Assembly (NCBI GenBank): GCA_035943635.1 | Contig: DASZBX010000109.1 | Coordinates: forward strand, 62,001-126,000 | DNA from: DASZBX01 sp035943635 | GTDB lineage: Bacteria > Actinomycetota > Actinomycetes > Streptomycetales > Catenulisporaceae | Direction of reading: 5' to 3' | Length of the DNA: 64,000 nt | In this document: positions 49,906 through 58,875 of the stretch, piece by piece | Numbering within the stretch: the first letter of the stretch is position 1 | How the letters are laid out: each line of letters starts with the position of its first letter | Made by a program: the position numbers and the translations under genes | Notes under the pieces: generated by a model | Database searches by the model: none | Told to the model about the DNA's origin: nothing | What the model saw: the letters and a program-made list of their open reading frames with translations, nothing else

Positions 49906-50784
49906 ATGGATGACTCATTCAACTCCGGGGAACGGTTCCTGACCGCCGAGGCGCGCTTGGTGGAGCGGCGAATGTTCGCCGCCTGCCTGAAGGGCGCATC
50001 ACCGACCGGCGTGGTCGACGCGCTGCGCGGCTACCAGAATGAAGACGGCGGCTTCGGCTACGGCCTCGAACCGGATACCCTCTGCCCGACCAGCCTGCCG
50101 ATCTACGCGGAGATCGCGCTGCAGTACCTGGCCGCGGTCGGCGCGCGTGATCAGGAGATGCTCCGGAAGGTGGCCGACTACCTCGGCCGCACCGCAGACC
50201 AGGTCGACGCGAACGGCGCGGTGCCGCCAGCGTTCCCGGTCATCGCCCAGTACCCGCACGCCGAGCACTGGTCGGAGTGGACGTACGCGCCGGGCCTGAA
50301 CCCGACCGCCGGCCTAGTCGGCCTGCTCTACGAGCTCGACTACTCCCATCCGTGGCGCGACGCCGCCACCGGTTACTGTTGGGACGCCCTGGACAACAAC
50401 CCGCTGCCCGACGAGGTGCACTCGCTGTCCGAAGTCCTCGGATTCCTGGCGCACGTGCCGGAGCGGGACCGGGCCGAGAAGCTCGCCGCCGAGGTCGTCG
50501 ATCATCTGGCGACGGTGCCGATGTTCCATCTCGACCCGAACACCCCCGGCTACGGGCTGACCCCGCTGCACATCGCGCCGCACCCGGACTCGCGCTGGCG
50601 GTCGCTGTTCTCTGACGCCCAGATCGAAGGACATCTCGACCACCTGGTCGCCGAACAGTTGCCGGACGGGAGTTGGCCGGTGGCCTGGGAACCGCCGGCC
50701 GCGTCGTCTCTCCTCGCCTGGCGCGGCATGGTGACGTTGACTGCGCTGCGCACGCTTACTGCTTATGGGCGATTGTCGAATTGA
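49906..50784 (+). CDS. Alpha/alpha-toroid (prenyltransferase/terpene cyclase-like) protein
   Basis: A 292-residue protein with QW-like repeats of the squalene-cyclase/prenyltransferase toroid superfamily: L-R-G-Y-Q-N-E-D-G-G-F-G-Y-G-L-E-P near residue 42 and Q-L-P-D-G-S-W-P-V near 252. It lacks the D-x-D-D acid of class II cyclases and is too short for one. Such short toroid proteins are common in actinomycetes with unknown function. The ATG at 49906 was preferred to the frame opening at 49822, which lacks a ribosome site. Confidence 0.8.
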   Translation: MDDSFNSGERFLTAEARLVERRMFAACLKGASPTGVVDALRGYQNEDGGFGYGLEPDTLCPTSLPIYAEIALQYLAAVGARDQEMLRKVADYLGRTADQVDANGAVPPAFPVIAQYPHAEHWSEWTYAPGLNPTAGLVGLLYELDYSHPWRDAATGYCWDALDNNPLPDEVHSLSEVLGFLAHVPERDRAEKLAAEVVDHLATVPMFHLDPNTPGYGLTPLHIAPHPDSRWRSLFSDAQIEGHLDHLVAEQLPDGSWPVAWEPPAASSLLAWRGMVTLTALRTLTAYGRLSN

Positions 50785-50853
50785 GGCGTCTGGCCATCGC
50801 AATGCCGTCCGCCCTGTTCTCGTGATCGAGCCGAGAGCGGGGCGGGCGGCATT

Positions 50854-51102
50854 TCAGCTCTCGCCGTCCTCGAATCCGGGGTGATCCAGGACCCAGTGTC
50901 CTGACTCGTCCCGGGTGACGAGTTGGAAGAGCGACCGGTCCCCGAGGAGGATCCTGGCAGAGCTGAACTCGACTTCCAGGAACGTCTGCGACCACCAGTT
51001 CTCGTCGTCCTGGAACACCTCGGGGTCGGCCGCGACGGCGTGGATGACGGCCTGGTTGATCAGGTCTTCGCGCGCCCAGGCCTCCCTGATCGTCGGGATC
51101 AT
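50854..51102 (-). CDS. Small hypothetical protein
   Basis: 82 residues, acidic, with strong G/C third-position bias and protein-like composition (E-D-L-I-N-Q-A-V-I-H-A-V, D-E-N-W-W-S-Q-T-F-L-E-V-E). No family recognised. Its 5' end overlaps by about 18 bases the start of the truncated FTR1 gene on the other strand, so it may have been placed there by the event that broke that gene, or be a fragment of a larger protein. Confidence 0.5.
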   Translation of the reverse strand: MIPTIREAWAREDLINQAVIHAVAADPEVFQDDENWWSQTFLEVEFSSARILLGDRSLFQLVTRDESGHWVLDHPGFEDGES

Positions 51103-51616
51103 CGCCGCCTTCCTGCGCCGGCAAGGCCGCCTCGACCTGCTGCGCTGGGTCTATGTCGGGGTCGGCACGGCCGTGCTGCTGTGCATCGGGGTCGGGGTCG
51201 CGTGGCTGGTGCGGCCCGGATCGGTGCAGTCGGCGCTGCTGACCGGCATGCTCGGCGTCCAGGAGCACCCGGTGCTGATCGAGGTGCTCGGCTGGTTCGC
51301 TTATATGGCGCCGATCGGGGTGTACGTGGCCTGGCCGCCGAGCCGGAAGGTCTCGGCGCGGGCGCGGCTGCGGGTGGCCGCGGGGAGCGCGGGCGTCGGC
51401 GCGGCCGTGGCGCTCGTGCTGGTCCTGGTCACACCGGGCATGCCGTCGGCGAACCCGGTGACGGGCGTCGGCGCAGCGAGTGCGCAGGTGGTGGGCCCGG
51501 TGGGCCCGGCCGCTGTGCCGATCCAGACCCGCCTGGGCCGGCAGGACACCCTCAACGAGTACATCCGGCACACCGGCAGCGCCCTGTTCGCCGTCCCGCC
51601 GTCCCGCCGGGCCTGA
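51085..51616 (+). pseudogene. FTR1 family iron permease, truncated and internally deleted
   Basis: The readable part starts A-S-L-I-V-G-I-I-A-A-F-L-R-R-Q-G-R, the first membrane helix of an FTR1/EfeU permease, but without the preceding R-E-G-L-E iron-binding motif and start codon. After 45 residues it jumps to the final helices (A-L-L-T-G-M-L-G-V-Q-E-H-P-V-L-I-E-V-L-G-W). So the N-terminus and the centre, including the second R-E-x-x-E, are gone. The tail (to residue 51616) is Gly/Val/Pro-rich. Not functional as an iron permease. Confidence 0.75.
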
Positions 51617-51780
51617 GCGGCGCGGGCGACTGGTGGGGCAAGAGCCTGTTCGGCTGACCGGACCGGCAGCCAGGCGACCAGGCCGGAACGCGACCTTGCC
51701 CGGCCGGATTCTCCCGGCCGGGCAAGGTTTTCCGACATTGTTCCCGACTACGACTCAGACATCGACTGTCTGATCACGAG

Positions 51781-54700
51781 TCAGGAAGGCAGGTTCCAGG
51801 TCTGCGCCCCGGAGCCGTTGCAGGCGTAGAGCTGGAGTTTGGTGCCGGCGGTGGTGCTGCTGCCGGGGTCGTCCAGGCACAGGCCGGACTCCGGGTTGAC
51901 CAGCTGGCCGCTGGTGGTGGCCTTCCACTGCTGGGCGCCGCTGCCGTTGCAGGTGAAGAGCTGGATCGCGGAGCCGTTGGTCGTGCCGCTGTTGCTCACG
52001 TCCAGGCAGCCGCCCACGACCCGGAAGGTGCCGTCCGGAGACATCGTCCAGCTCTGCGCGCCGGTGTTGTTGCAGCCCCAGATCTCGATCAGGGAGCCGT
52101 TGGCGGTGGAGGCGCCCGTGTCGTCCAGGCACAGGCCGTTGCCCACCCCGGCGGTCACGGCGCCGATCCGGCTGGTCTGCGCCGCCGGAATCTTCCAGTT
52201 CTGCGCGGCGCTGCCGTTGCAGGTGTAGACCTGCAGCTGGGTGCCGTCGGTGGTGCTGGCCGCCGGGTCGTCCAGGCACAGGCCGGACGACGGGTTCACC
52301 AGGGAGCCGTTGGCGCCCGCACTCCACTGCTGGTTCGCGTTGCCGTTGCAGGTGTACAGGTCGACCAGCGTGCCGCTGGTCGTTCCGGCGCCGAAAACGT
52401 CCAGGCACAGGCCCAGCGTACGGACGGTGCCGTCGGTGCCGATCGTCCAGGACTGGGCGTCGGTGGAGTCACAGCCCCAGATCTGCACGGCGTTGCCGGG
52501 CGTGGTCGAGGAGCCCTTGTCGTCCACGCAGATGTTCGCGGCGACGGACGAGTTGATCGGGCCGACCCGGGGGGCCGGGGGCGCGACCACGTTGCCGCCG
52601 TACGAGGGCGGAGCCTCGTTGGCCGCCGCGGCCCAGCCGGTGTTCGCGGTGGTGCCCAGGGTGTAGTTCAGGGTGCCGCCGCTGCTGAGCGATCCGGTCG
52701 GGGCGTAGGCGTTGTTCCACGCGCCGCCGTTCCAGGTGGCCGACTGCACGTACGGGGCGTTGTCCGCCGCGCCGTTGCCGTTGATCGTGAGCTTGTTGCC
52801 CGAGGGCAGAGTCACGACGGCCTGGGTGAACATCGGCGAGCCCAGGGCCATGGCCGAGGTGCCCGGGGTCATCGGGTACATGCCGAGCGCGGACCACACG
52901 TACCAGGCGCTCATCGCACCGAGGTCGTCGTTGCCGTCGGCCAGACCGCCGGGGGTGTCGGTCCAGATCTGGTCCTGGATCGCCCGGACAGTACCCTGAG
53001 TCTGGTAGGGCTCACCGGTGTAGTCGTACTCCCACGGCAGTTCGATGCTGGGCTCGTTGCCGACCCAGGCATAGCCGTTGGCGCCGGTGAAGCTGCTGAG
53101 CGTGGTGCCCAGGTAGGCGTTCATCGCGGCGTTGCCGCCCTTGGCCTGAGCCAGTCCGGCCACGTCGAACGGCACCATGCCGGTGTAGATCCACGAGTCG
53201 GCCTCGACGAAGTCGTTGCTGCTGGTCGGATCGAAGCCGGCGGTCCAGTTGCCGTTCGCCTGGCGGCCCGCGTCGAAACCGGAGTTCGGGTTCAGCACGT
53301 TGCGCCAGTCCTGCGCCCGGTTGGCGAAGCTGGTCTGGTCCGCGGTGTTGCCCAGCAGGCCGGCGAACGCGGAGATCGCGAAGTCGGCCGTGTTGTACTC
53401 GAGCGTCGTGGCGGACGGGCCGTACTCGTTGCAGCAGTTGAAGGTGCCGTCGTTGGGCAGGTATCCGGGCGTGTTCAGGTAGTTCGAGCCCGGACGGACG
53501 TTGCTGGTGTTGTTCGCCTCGGCCACCATGTCGTTCAGGGCGGTGGTGGTGTTGAAGTTCGTCGCACCGAAGGCGTAGTAGTCGGCGATGATCGAGTCGG
53601 CCGGGTCGCCGACCATCACGTACGTCTCACCGCTGTCCAGCAGCCACTTGGGCAGCATGCCGTTCTGCGAGTAGTCGTCGAGCATCGACTGCGCGGTGTC
53701 GCTCGCGGCCGACGGGTCCAGAAGGGCTTCCAGCTGCGCCTGGGTGCGGTATATGTCCCAGCCGGAGTAGTTGGTGTACCAGGCTCCGTGTCCGGAGTCG
53801 ACCGTGTGGACTTTCTGGTCCATGCCGATGTACTGGCCGTTCGTGTCGCTGGCCACGTTCGGCTCGATCAGCGAGTGGTACAGGGACGTGTAGTACACCT
53901 GCTGCTGCGCGTTGGTGCCGCCGGCTACGGCGGCCTTGTTCAGCAGGGTGTTCCAGGCCGAGTGCGCCGCGGACTGGGTCGCGCCGAAGTTCCAGCCGGA
54001 GTTCTCCGCGTTCAGGTTCGCCTGCGCGTTGGCCTTGGACACGTAGGAGATACCGACCTTGGCCAGCACGGTCTGGTTGCCGGAGGTGTTGAAGGTGACC
54101 GACGAGACCGAACCGTTGGTGTTGCTGGTGAAGGCCTGGCTGAACTGCATGTCGAAGTAGACGGTCCAGTTGGTCGGGTACGAGCTGCAGAACCCGCCCG
54201 AGGACGCCGAGCCCTGGACCTCGGTGCTGCTCAGCACGTTGAAGCTGGTGTTGTTGGAGCCGTTGGCGGCGCCGTTCAGCTTGAACAGCAGGTTGGCCTG
54301 GGTGGTGGCCGGGAAGGTGAAGTCTGCCATCCCGGTGCGCGTGGTCGCGGTCAGCTCGGTGGTCACGCCGTTGGACAGGGCGACCTTGTAGTCCCCGGCG
54401 TTGGCGGACTCGTTCGAGTGGGAGAACGAGTCGGTCGCGCCGGTGTTGATCGAGCCGGTGGTCGGCAGGATCGGGATGTCGCCCTCCGCGCCGCAGCCCG
54501 GGCCGGAGAGGTGGGTGAGGCTGAACCCGGTGATGGCCGAGTCGCCGTACCCGTAGCCGCCGCCGTCGGGACGGGAGGTGGTGTCCGGGCTGAACTGGAC
54601 CATGCCGAACGGCACGTCGGCGCCGGGGAAGTCGTTGCCGCCGTTGGTCGTCCCGACGAACGGGTTGACCAGCGAGGCCGGGTCGGTCACCAGCGCCGAC

Positions 54701-54882
54701 GAGGCGTTGCCGCCGGGCGGGGACTGGTTGCCGGCCGCGGCCTGGGCCGGGACCGCGAAGCTACAGAGCAACGTCGCGCTGACGCCGGCTCCGAGAACCG
54801 AGGTGAACAGGCGGACCCGGCGGGCAGACGCGGGCCGTCTGTCCCGGGTGCGCCCGGGCGCCCCTGGTAAAAGTGATGCCAT
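51781..54882 (-). CDS. Secreted GH92 alpha-mannosidase with two ricin-type lectin domains
   Basis: A 1033-residue secreted enzyme. The N-terminus is a long Sec/Tat-like signal with twin arginines (R-R-V-R-L-F-T-S-V-L, cleavage near A-Q-A-A-A). Residues 60-760 are the GH92 alpha-1,2-mannosidase region: N-P-F-V-G-T-T-N-G-G-N-D-F-P-G-A, G-A-W-Y-T-N-Y-S-G-W-D-I-Y-R, and E-P-S-I-E-L-P-W-E-Y-D-Y with the acid residues. Residues 770-1033 are two ricin B-type beta-trefoils with six QxW motifs, for sugar binding. It probably trims mannose from fungal or plant glycans outside the cell. GGAGG eight bases from the ATG. Confidence 0.93.
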   Translation of the reverse strand: MASLLPGAPGRTRDRRPASARRVRLFTSVLGAGVSATLLCSFAVPAQAAAGNQSPPGGNASSALVTDPASLVNPFVGTTNGGNDFPGADVPFGMVQFSPDTTSRPDGGGYGYGDSAITGFSLTHLSGPGCGAEGDIPILPTTGSINTGATDSFSHSNESANAGDYKVALSNGVTTELTATTRTGMADFTFPATTQANLLFKLNGAANGSNNTSFNVLSSTEVQGSASSGGFCSSYPTNWTVYFDMQFSQAFTSNTNGSVSSVTFNTSGNQTVLAKVGISYVSKANAQANLNAENSGWNFGATQSAAHSAWNTLLNKAAVAGGTNAQQQVYYTSLYHSLIEPNVASDTNGQYIGMDQKVHTVDSGHGAWYTNYSGWDIYRTQAQLEALLDPSAASDTAQSMLDDYSQNGMLPKWLLDSGETYVMVGDPADSIIADYYAFGATNFNTTTALNDMVAEANNTSNVRPGSNYLNTPGYLPNDGTFNCCNEYGPSATTLEYNTADFAISAFAGLLGNTADQTSFANRAQDWRNVLNPNSGFDAGRQANGNWTAGFDPTSSNDFVEADSWIYTGMVPFDVAGLAQAKGGNAAMNAYLGTTLSSFTGANGYAWVGNEPSIELPWEYDYTGEPYQTQGTVRAIQDQIWTDTPGGLADGNDDLGAMSAWYVWSALGMYPMTPGTSAMALGSPMFTQAVVTLPSGNKLTINGNGAADNAPYVQSATWNGGAWNNAYAPTGSLSSGGTLNYTLGTTANTGWAAAANEAPPSYGGNVVAPPAPRVGPINSSVAANICVDDKGSSTTPGNAVQIWGCDSTDAQSWTIGTDGTVRTLGLCLDVFGAGTTSGTLVDLYTCNGNANQQWSAGANGSLVNPSSGLCLDDPAASTTDGTQLQVYTCNGSAAQNWKIPAAQTSRIGAVTAGVGNGLCLDDTGASTANGSLIEIWGCNNTGAQSWTMSPDGTFRVVGGCLDVSNSGTTNGSAIQLFTCNGSGAQQWKATTSGQLVNPESGLCLDDPGSSTTAGTKLQLYACNGSGAQTWNLPS

Positions 54883-55364
54883 GAACTTTGCCTCCTGGGC
54901 AAGGACGCGGCTGGCTCGGTGGGCCTCCGTGGCAGCGCACCGATTCGCCTGACAACGTTGTCATGAGAGGTATAGCGGGCTGTTCGAATATGTGCAATAG
55001 CTTGCGGGAATTTTTCGGTTTGCCCGTGACGGGAAAGCGGCGGTGGTCGGGCCGGAACGGCGGCGGGCGCAGGCGGGCCCGCGCAGCCGCATATCAGAGC
55101 ACATTCGGGCCTCGCGCGGCCGGGAAATCCAGGCCGGGAAAGGGGAAGGCGCGAGGTCGGCTTGCTCGCGGGGCAGCGCGGAGGGTGTGGATTTTCTGAG
55201 CGTTGTGAGCGATCGAATGTCGATTCACCACCGAGGCCCACCATCCGCTCCGCCCCCGACCGCGGCGAGCCGGGAGACGATCCGGGTTGCCGCTTCAGGA
55301 CACACAGTCCTGATCCAAGATCCCTTTGTGAGCTGGCGACCACGCGTCGCGACCGAGCGCGACG
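54883..55364. other. Intergenic region upstream of the GH92 gene
   Basis: 482 bases. It holds the operator-like palindrome at 54950-54963, an AT-richer promoter zone around 54965-55025 and a small hairpin TCAGGAC/GTCCTGA (55295-55313) near the transglycosylase gene end. No gene supported. Confidence 0.5.
54950..54963. promoter_or_regulatory. Palindrome TGACAACGTTGTCA upstream of GH92 gene
   Basis: A perfect 14-bp palindrome with a central CG, the form of LacI/GalR-family operators, 68 bases upstream of the mannosidase start codon. A regulator is not adjacent; a trans-acting LacI protein is likely. Confidence 0.65.
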
Positions 55365-56228
55365 CTACCGGCTCCACGGCTGGGTACGTTCGAGGTCTTC
55401 GACATCGGCGACGTAGGTGGGGTTCGGTATGCCGCCGCCCGCCGCCGACGGGTTCACCCTGCCCGGGCCGGTGTTGTAGGCGGATATCACGTCGTTCAGC
55501 AACCCCTGGTTGTTCAGGCTGAAATCATCGCCGTAGTAGTTCTCACCGAACCAGGCGATCAGCCACTCCAGGTACTCGGCGCCGATCTGGGTGTTGCCGC
55601 TCAGGGTGTGGTAGTCGTAGCTGACTGCAAAGTGGCTGTTCATCCAGGCAGCCGTGCCGCTCATGATCTGCATGGTGCCGTAGCCGCCGTCGCAGGACAC
55701 GATCTGGGACTGCCAGCCGCTCTCCTGCCAGGCCTCGGCCTCCATCAGCACCAGCGGGATGCTGATCAGCACGGTCTGGTTCTGGCCGGCCGCGTTCCGG
55801 TAGGTGAAGTCGCGGGCGGTGGCGCCGGCGCTCTGCAGCGCGGCGGCGACGCTCGCCTTTGCCGCGTCCTGGCCGTCGTACGACGGGCAGTCCGAGCCCT
55901 GGGCGAACCCGCTCGGCATCGGGCCGGAACCGTAGGGCACCGTGGGAGGCGGCGGCGGGAGCGGCACGTTCGACGAGTCCTGGCCGGCCACGCCGTCGGT
56001 CGGTATCAGTGGAATGATCTCGACGGTCTGCGGCGCGGCCGGAGTGGACGAGGCAGCGGATCCGGCCGGGCCGGTCGGGCCGCCGGGCACCGGACCGGCC
56101 TGCGCTGCCGCGGTGGTGGAGCTGCCCGCTCCCGGGACCAGCACGACGAGTGCCGAAAGTACGGCGATCGCGACGGCCACCGCCGCTATCGCCCCAGTGC
56201 CACGCGCGTTGAGTTTCCTGATTTTCAT
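55365..56228 (-). CDS. Secreted lytic transglycosylase-like protein
   Basis: A 287-residue protein with an uncleaved or cleaved N-terminal hydrophobic segment (A-V-A-V-A-I-A-V-L-S-A-L-V-V-L-V-P) and a Pro/Ser linker. A C-terminal SLT-type lysozyme-like domain spans about 145-280. Its catalytic Glu is in W-Q-E-S-G-W near residue 187, with G-G-Y-G-T-M-Q-I-M near 200 and A-Y-N-T-G-P-G near 262. It cleaves peptidoglycan glycan strands outside the membrane. The ATG at 56228 was chosen since the upstream frame is not coding. Confidence 0.85.
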   Translation of the reverse strand: MKIRKLNARGTGAIAAVAVAIAVLSALVVLVPGAGSSTTAAAQAGPVPGGPTGPAGSAASSTPAAPQTVEIIPLIPTDGVAGQDSSNVPLPPPPPTVPYGSGPMPSGFAQGSDCPSYDGQDAAKASVAAALQSAGATARDFTYRNAAGQNQTVLISIPLVLMEAEAWQESGWQSQIVSCDGGYGTMQIMSGTAAWMNSHFAVSYDYHTLSGNTQIGAEYLEWLIAWFGENYYGDDFSLNNQGLLNDVISAYNTGPGRVNPSAAGGGIPNPTYVADVEDLERTQPWSR

Positions 56229-56397
56229 GGGAGATTCGGATTCTATGCGGTGATCGGATCGGGGGTCGAGCGGGCCCGGGCGCACCCGGCGGGATGAAAG
56301 GCGAGGGCGGCGCGGCAAATCGGGTATCAGGGGACATAAACCCGCGCCGGATCGGCCCGGCCGGCGCCTTTCGGCCCTTGACCAGGTGAATCTTCGC

Positions 56398-56916
56398 CTA
56401 CGCCCGTTCGACCGAGCGGTAGCGCGGACGGATCGCCGAGGTGGGCACGGGCATGAGTCCCGTGCGGCGGCAGGCGAAGAAGGCGTCGATGACTCCGGTG
56501 CCGCGCAGCTGCCCGTCGGTCGGCCGGGGCGGCGGATCGGTGAATCGCGGGTCCGCCTCGATCAGCGCGGTGTGGCCGGAGCAGGCGAAGAACCGGCTCG
56601 GCGCGTGCCAGTAGCGTCGGGCCAGGTACTCCAGTGGGACGTCGCCCACGGCGCGCCGCAGGTAGGCGATCATCCGGGCGAGCGGGAGCGGTTCGTCGGC
56701 CCCGGCCGGATAGAAGTCGACCACCCCGAAGCCGGCGACCAGGTAGTAGCCGGCGAGTTCGGTGGTGACGGCGCCGTCGAGATGCGTGCAGAACTCGCAG
56801 ATCGGATTCTCGGGCAGGTGGCCGGAAAACAGCCCCGCCACACAGGATCCGGGGCCGACCACCTCCCACGACCGTCCGTCGTCCCCGCCGACAAGTCGGC
56901 GTGCGTCATCGTCCAC
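56398..56916 (-). CDS. Hypothetical protein
   Basis: A 172-residue protein. The GTG at 56916 is preceded by GGGGAGG with eight bases spacing and is a better start than the ATG at 57018. Contains C-E-F-C near residue 41, D-P-R-F-T-D-P-P-P and F-A-C-S-G-H, so perhaps metal-binding. No family recognised. Confidence 0.65.
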   Translation of the reverse strand: MDDDARRLVGGDDGRSWEVVGPGSCVAGLFSGHLPENPICEFCTHLDGAVTTELAGYYLVAGFGVVDFYPAGADEPLPLARMIAYLRRAVGDVPLEYLARRYWHAPSRFFACSGHTALIEADPRFTDPPPRPTDGQLRGTGVIDAFFACRRTGLMPVPTSAIRPRYRSVERA

Positions 56917-57067
56917 TGTGCGTTCCTCCCCGTTCGCGCTCCCGCAGCGCGACTCCCACCGTCGTGCGTTGCTCACGCCGCGGCGGAACGTGGATCCCTG
57001 GAACTGCCGTGGCGTCACGCCAAGCCTAGCGCCGCGGCGGGTCCCGTGCCGGGCCCGGCCGGATCCG

Positions 57068-57463
57068 TTACACGTCGCCGGACGCCTCGCGTTTGATCCG
57101 GTCGAACTGCTCGGCCATCGCCTGGGCGAGCGCGGTGGCGCCGGACAGCGGGCGGACCATGACCATGACGTCGTCGATCAGGCCGTCCTCGTCGAAGTGC
57201 AGGAAATCGCAGCCGGTGACCTGTTTCCCGTCCACGGTCGCCTCGAAGATGAACGCGTGGTCCCGCCCGTCCGCGGCCTCGATCTCGCGCACGTAGCGGA
57301 AATCCTGGAACACGCGCATGGCCCCGCGCAGGATCGCGGCGGTGATCGGCTTGCCGGGGTACGGCTTGTGCGCGACCGGGCTGGTGAACACGACCGAATC
57401 GGCGAGCAACACCTCGATCGCGGCCTCGTCGCGCTCTTCGACGGCTTTCCGGAATGGATGCAT
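57068..57463 (-). CDS. SnoaL-like / nuclear transport factor 2-like protein
   Basis: A 131-residue NTF2-fold protein: M-H-P-F-R-K-A-V-E-E-R-D-E-A-A-I-E-V-L-L-A-D-S-V-V-F at the start, G-C-D-F-L-H-F-D-E-D-G-L-I-D-D-V near residue 86. The open frame runs upstream to 57949 but homology begins at the ATG at 57463. Function not predictable; monocistronic. Confidence 0.85.
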   Translation of the reverse strand: MHPFRKAVEERDEAAIEVLLADSVVFTSPVAHKPYPGKPITAAILRGAMRVFQDFRYVREIEAADGRDHAFIFEATVDGKQVTGCDFLHFDEDGLIDDVMVMVRPLSGATALAQAMAEQFDRIKREASGDV

Positions 57464-57600
57464 CGGACTCTCTCTTGCAGGTCGGGTGATCAGATGTCGC
57501 CGGGTAGCGGGATCACAGGAGGGGATCTCGGGAACTCGCGCAGGGTACAGCGCGGCCCGCGGGCGGAATCGCAGAGTGATTCCGCCCGCGGACCGACTTG

Positions 57601-58818
57601 TCACAGCACCAGCTGCCCCTTGCCCAGCGCGACGATTCCGTGGTCCGAGACATGGTAGAGCTCTCGGTCGCGTTCCGGGTTGACGCCGACGGTGGCGCCG
57701 GGCGGGACCACGATGTTCTTGTCCAGGATGGCGCGGCGCACGACCGCGCCGCGGCCGATCCGGACGTTGTCGTGCAGGATCGAGCCCTGCACCACGGCGC
57801 CTTCTTCGATCACCACGCCGCGGGAGAGCACGGACTGGGTGACCTGGCCGGTGATGATGCAGCCGGGGGCGACCATCGACTCGCTGGCGATGCCGCCGGC
57901 CACGAACTTGGCGGGCGGCAGCTGCACGGTGTGCGTGTAGAGCGGCCACTCGCGGTTGTAGAGGTTGAAGACCGGGTGCACCGAGATCAGGTCCATGTGC
58001 GAGTCGTAGTACGCGTCCAGGGTTCCGACGTCGCGCCAGTAGCCGTGGTCGCGTTCCGTCTCGCCCGGGACGTAGTTCAGGTCGAAGTCGTAGACGTGGA
58101 CCTGGCCCTCCTCGGTGAGCATGGGCAGTATGTTGCCGCCCATGTCGTGTACGGAGTTCTCGTCCTCCGCGTCTCGGGTGAGGGCGTCCAGGAGGGTCTT
58201 GGTGGTGAAGATGTAGTTGCCCATCGAGGCGTAGACCCGGTCCGGGTCGTCGGCCAGTCCGGGCGGGTCGGCCGGCTTCTCCAGGAAGCCCTCGACCCGC
58301 ATGCCGTCGGAGCCGGGGGTGATCACGCCGAACGAGTGCGCCTCCGAGCGCGGGATCCGGATCCCGGCCACGGTGGCCCCGGCGCCGGTCTCGATGTGCT
58401 GGCGCAGCATCTGGCGCGGGTCCATCCGGTAGACGTGGTCGGCGCCGAACACCACGATGTAGTCGGGCTGCTCGTCGTACACCAGGTTCAGCGACTGGTA
58501 GATCGCGTCCGCGCTGCCGCGGAACCAGCGCGGGCCCAGCCGCTGCTGCGCGGGCACCGGGGTGACGTAGTTGCCCAGCAGGTTCGACATCCGCCAGGTG
58601 GTGGTGATGTGCCGGTCCAGCGAGTGCGACTTGTACTGCGTCAGCACGCAGATTCGCATGATGTCCGCGTTGACCAGGTTCGACAACACGAAGTCCACCA
58701 GCCGGTAGGTGCCGCCGAACGGCACCGCCGGTTTGGCCCGGTCCGCGGTCAGCGGCATCAGCCGCTTGCCCTCACCGCCTGCCAGCACGATCCCCAGCAC
58801 CGAAGGTCCGCCGCGCAT
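57601..58818 (-). CDS. glgC: Glucose-1-phosphate adenylyltransferase (ADP-glucose pyrophosphorylase)
   Basis: A 405-residue enzyme making ADP-glucose from glucose-1-phosphate and ATP. The nucleotidyltransferase motif is V-L-A-G-G-E-G-K-R-L-M-P-L-T near residue 11 with K-P-A-V-P-F-G-G-T-Y-R. The glucose-1-phosphate-binding V-E-G-F-L-E-K-P is near 187, and a C-terminal left-handed beta-helix carries the allosteric site. It supplies ADP-glucose for glycogen or maltosyl-phosphate synthesis together with the upstream glgA on the same strand. Confidence 0.95.
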   Translation of the reverse strand: MRGGPSVLGIVLAGGEGKRLMPLTADRAKPAVPFGGTYRLVDFVLSNLVNADIMRICVLTQYKSHSLDRHITTTWRMSNLLGNYVTPVPAQQRLGPRWFRGSADAIYQSLNLVYDEQPDYIVVFGADHVYRMDPRQMLRQHIETGAGATVAGIRIPRSEAHSFGVITPGSDGMRVEGFLEKPADPPGLADDPDRVYASMGNYIFTTKTLLDALTRDAEDENSVHDMGGNILPMLTEEGQVHVYDFDLNYVPGETERDHGYWRDVGTLDAYYDSHMDLISVHPVFNLYNREWPLYTHTVQLPPAKFVAGGIASESMVAPGCIITGQVTQSVLSRGVVIEEGAVVQGSILHDNVRIGRGAVVRRAILDKNIVVPPGATVGVNPERDRELYHVSDHGIVALGKGQLVL

Positions 58819-58875
58819 CCACCGCCTCTGTTTCCGCCGCGCCGCCGCGGCCGTTGTCGCCGGTTGGGTCTTGGG

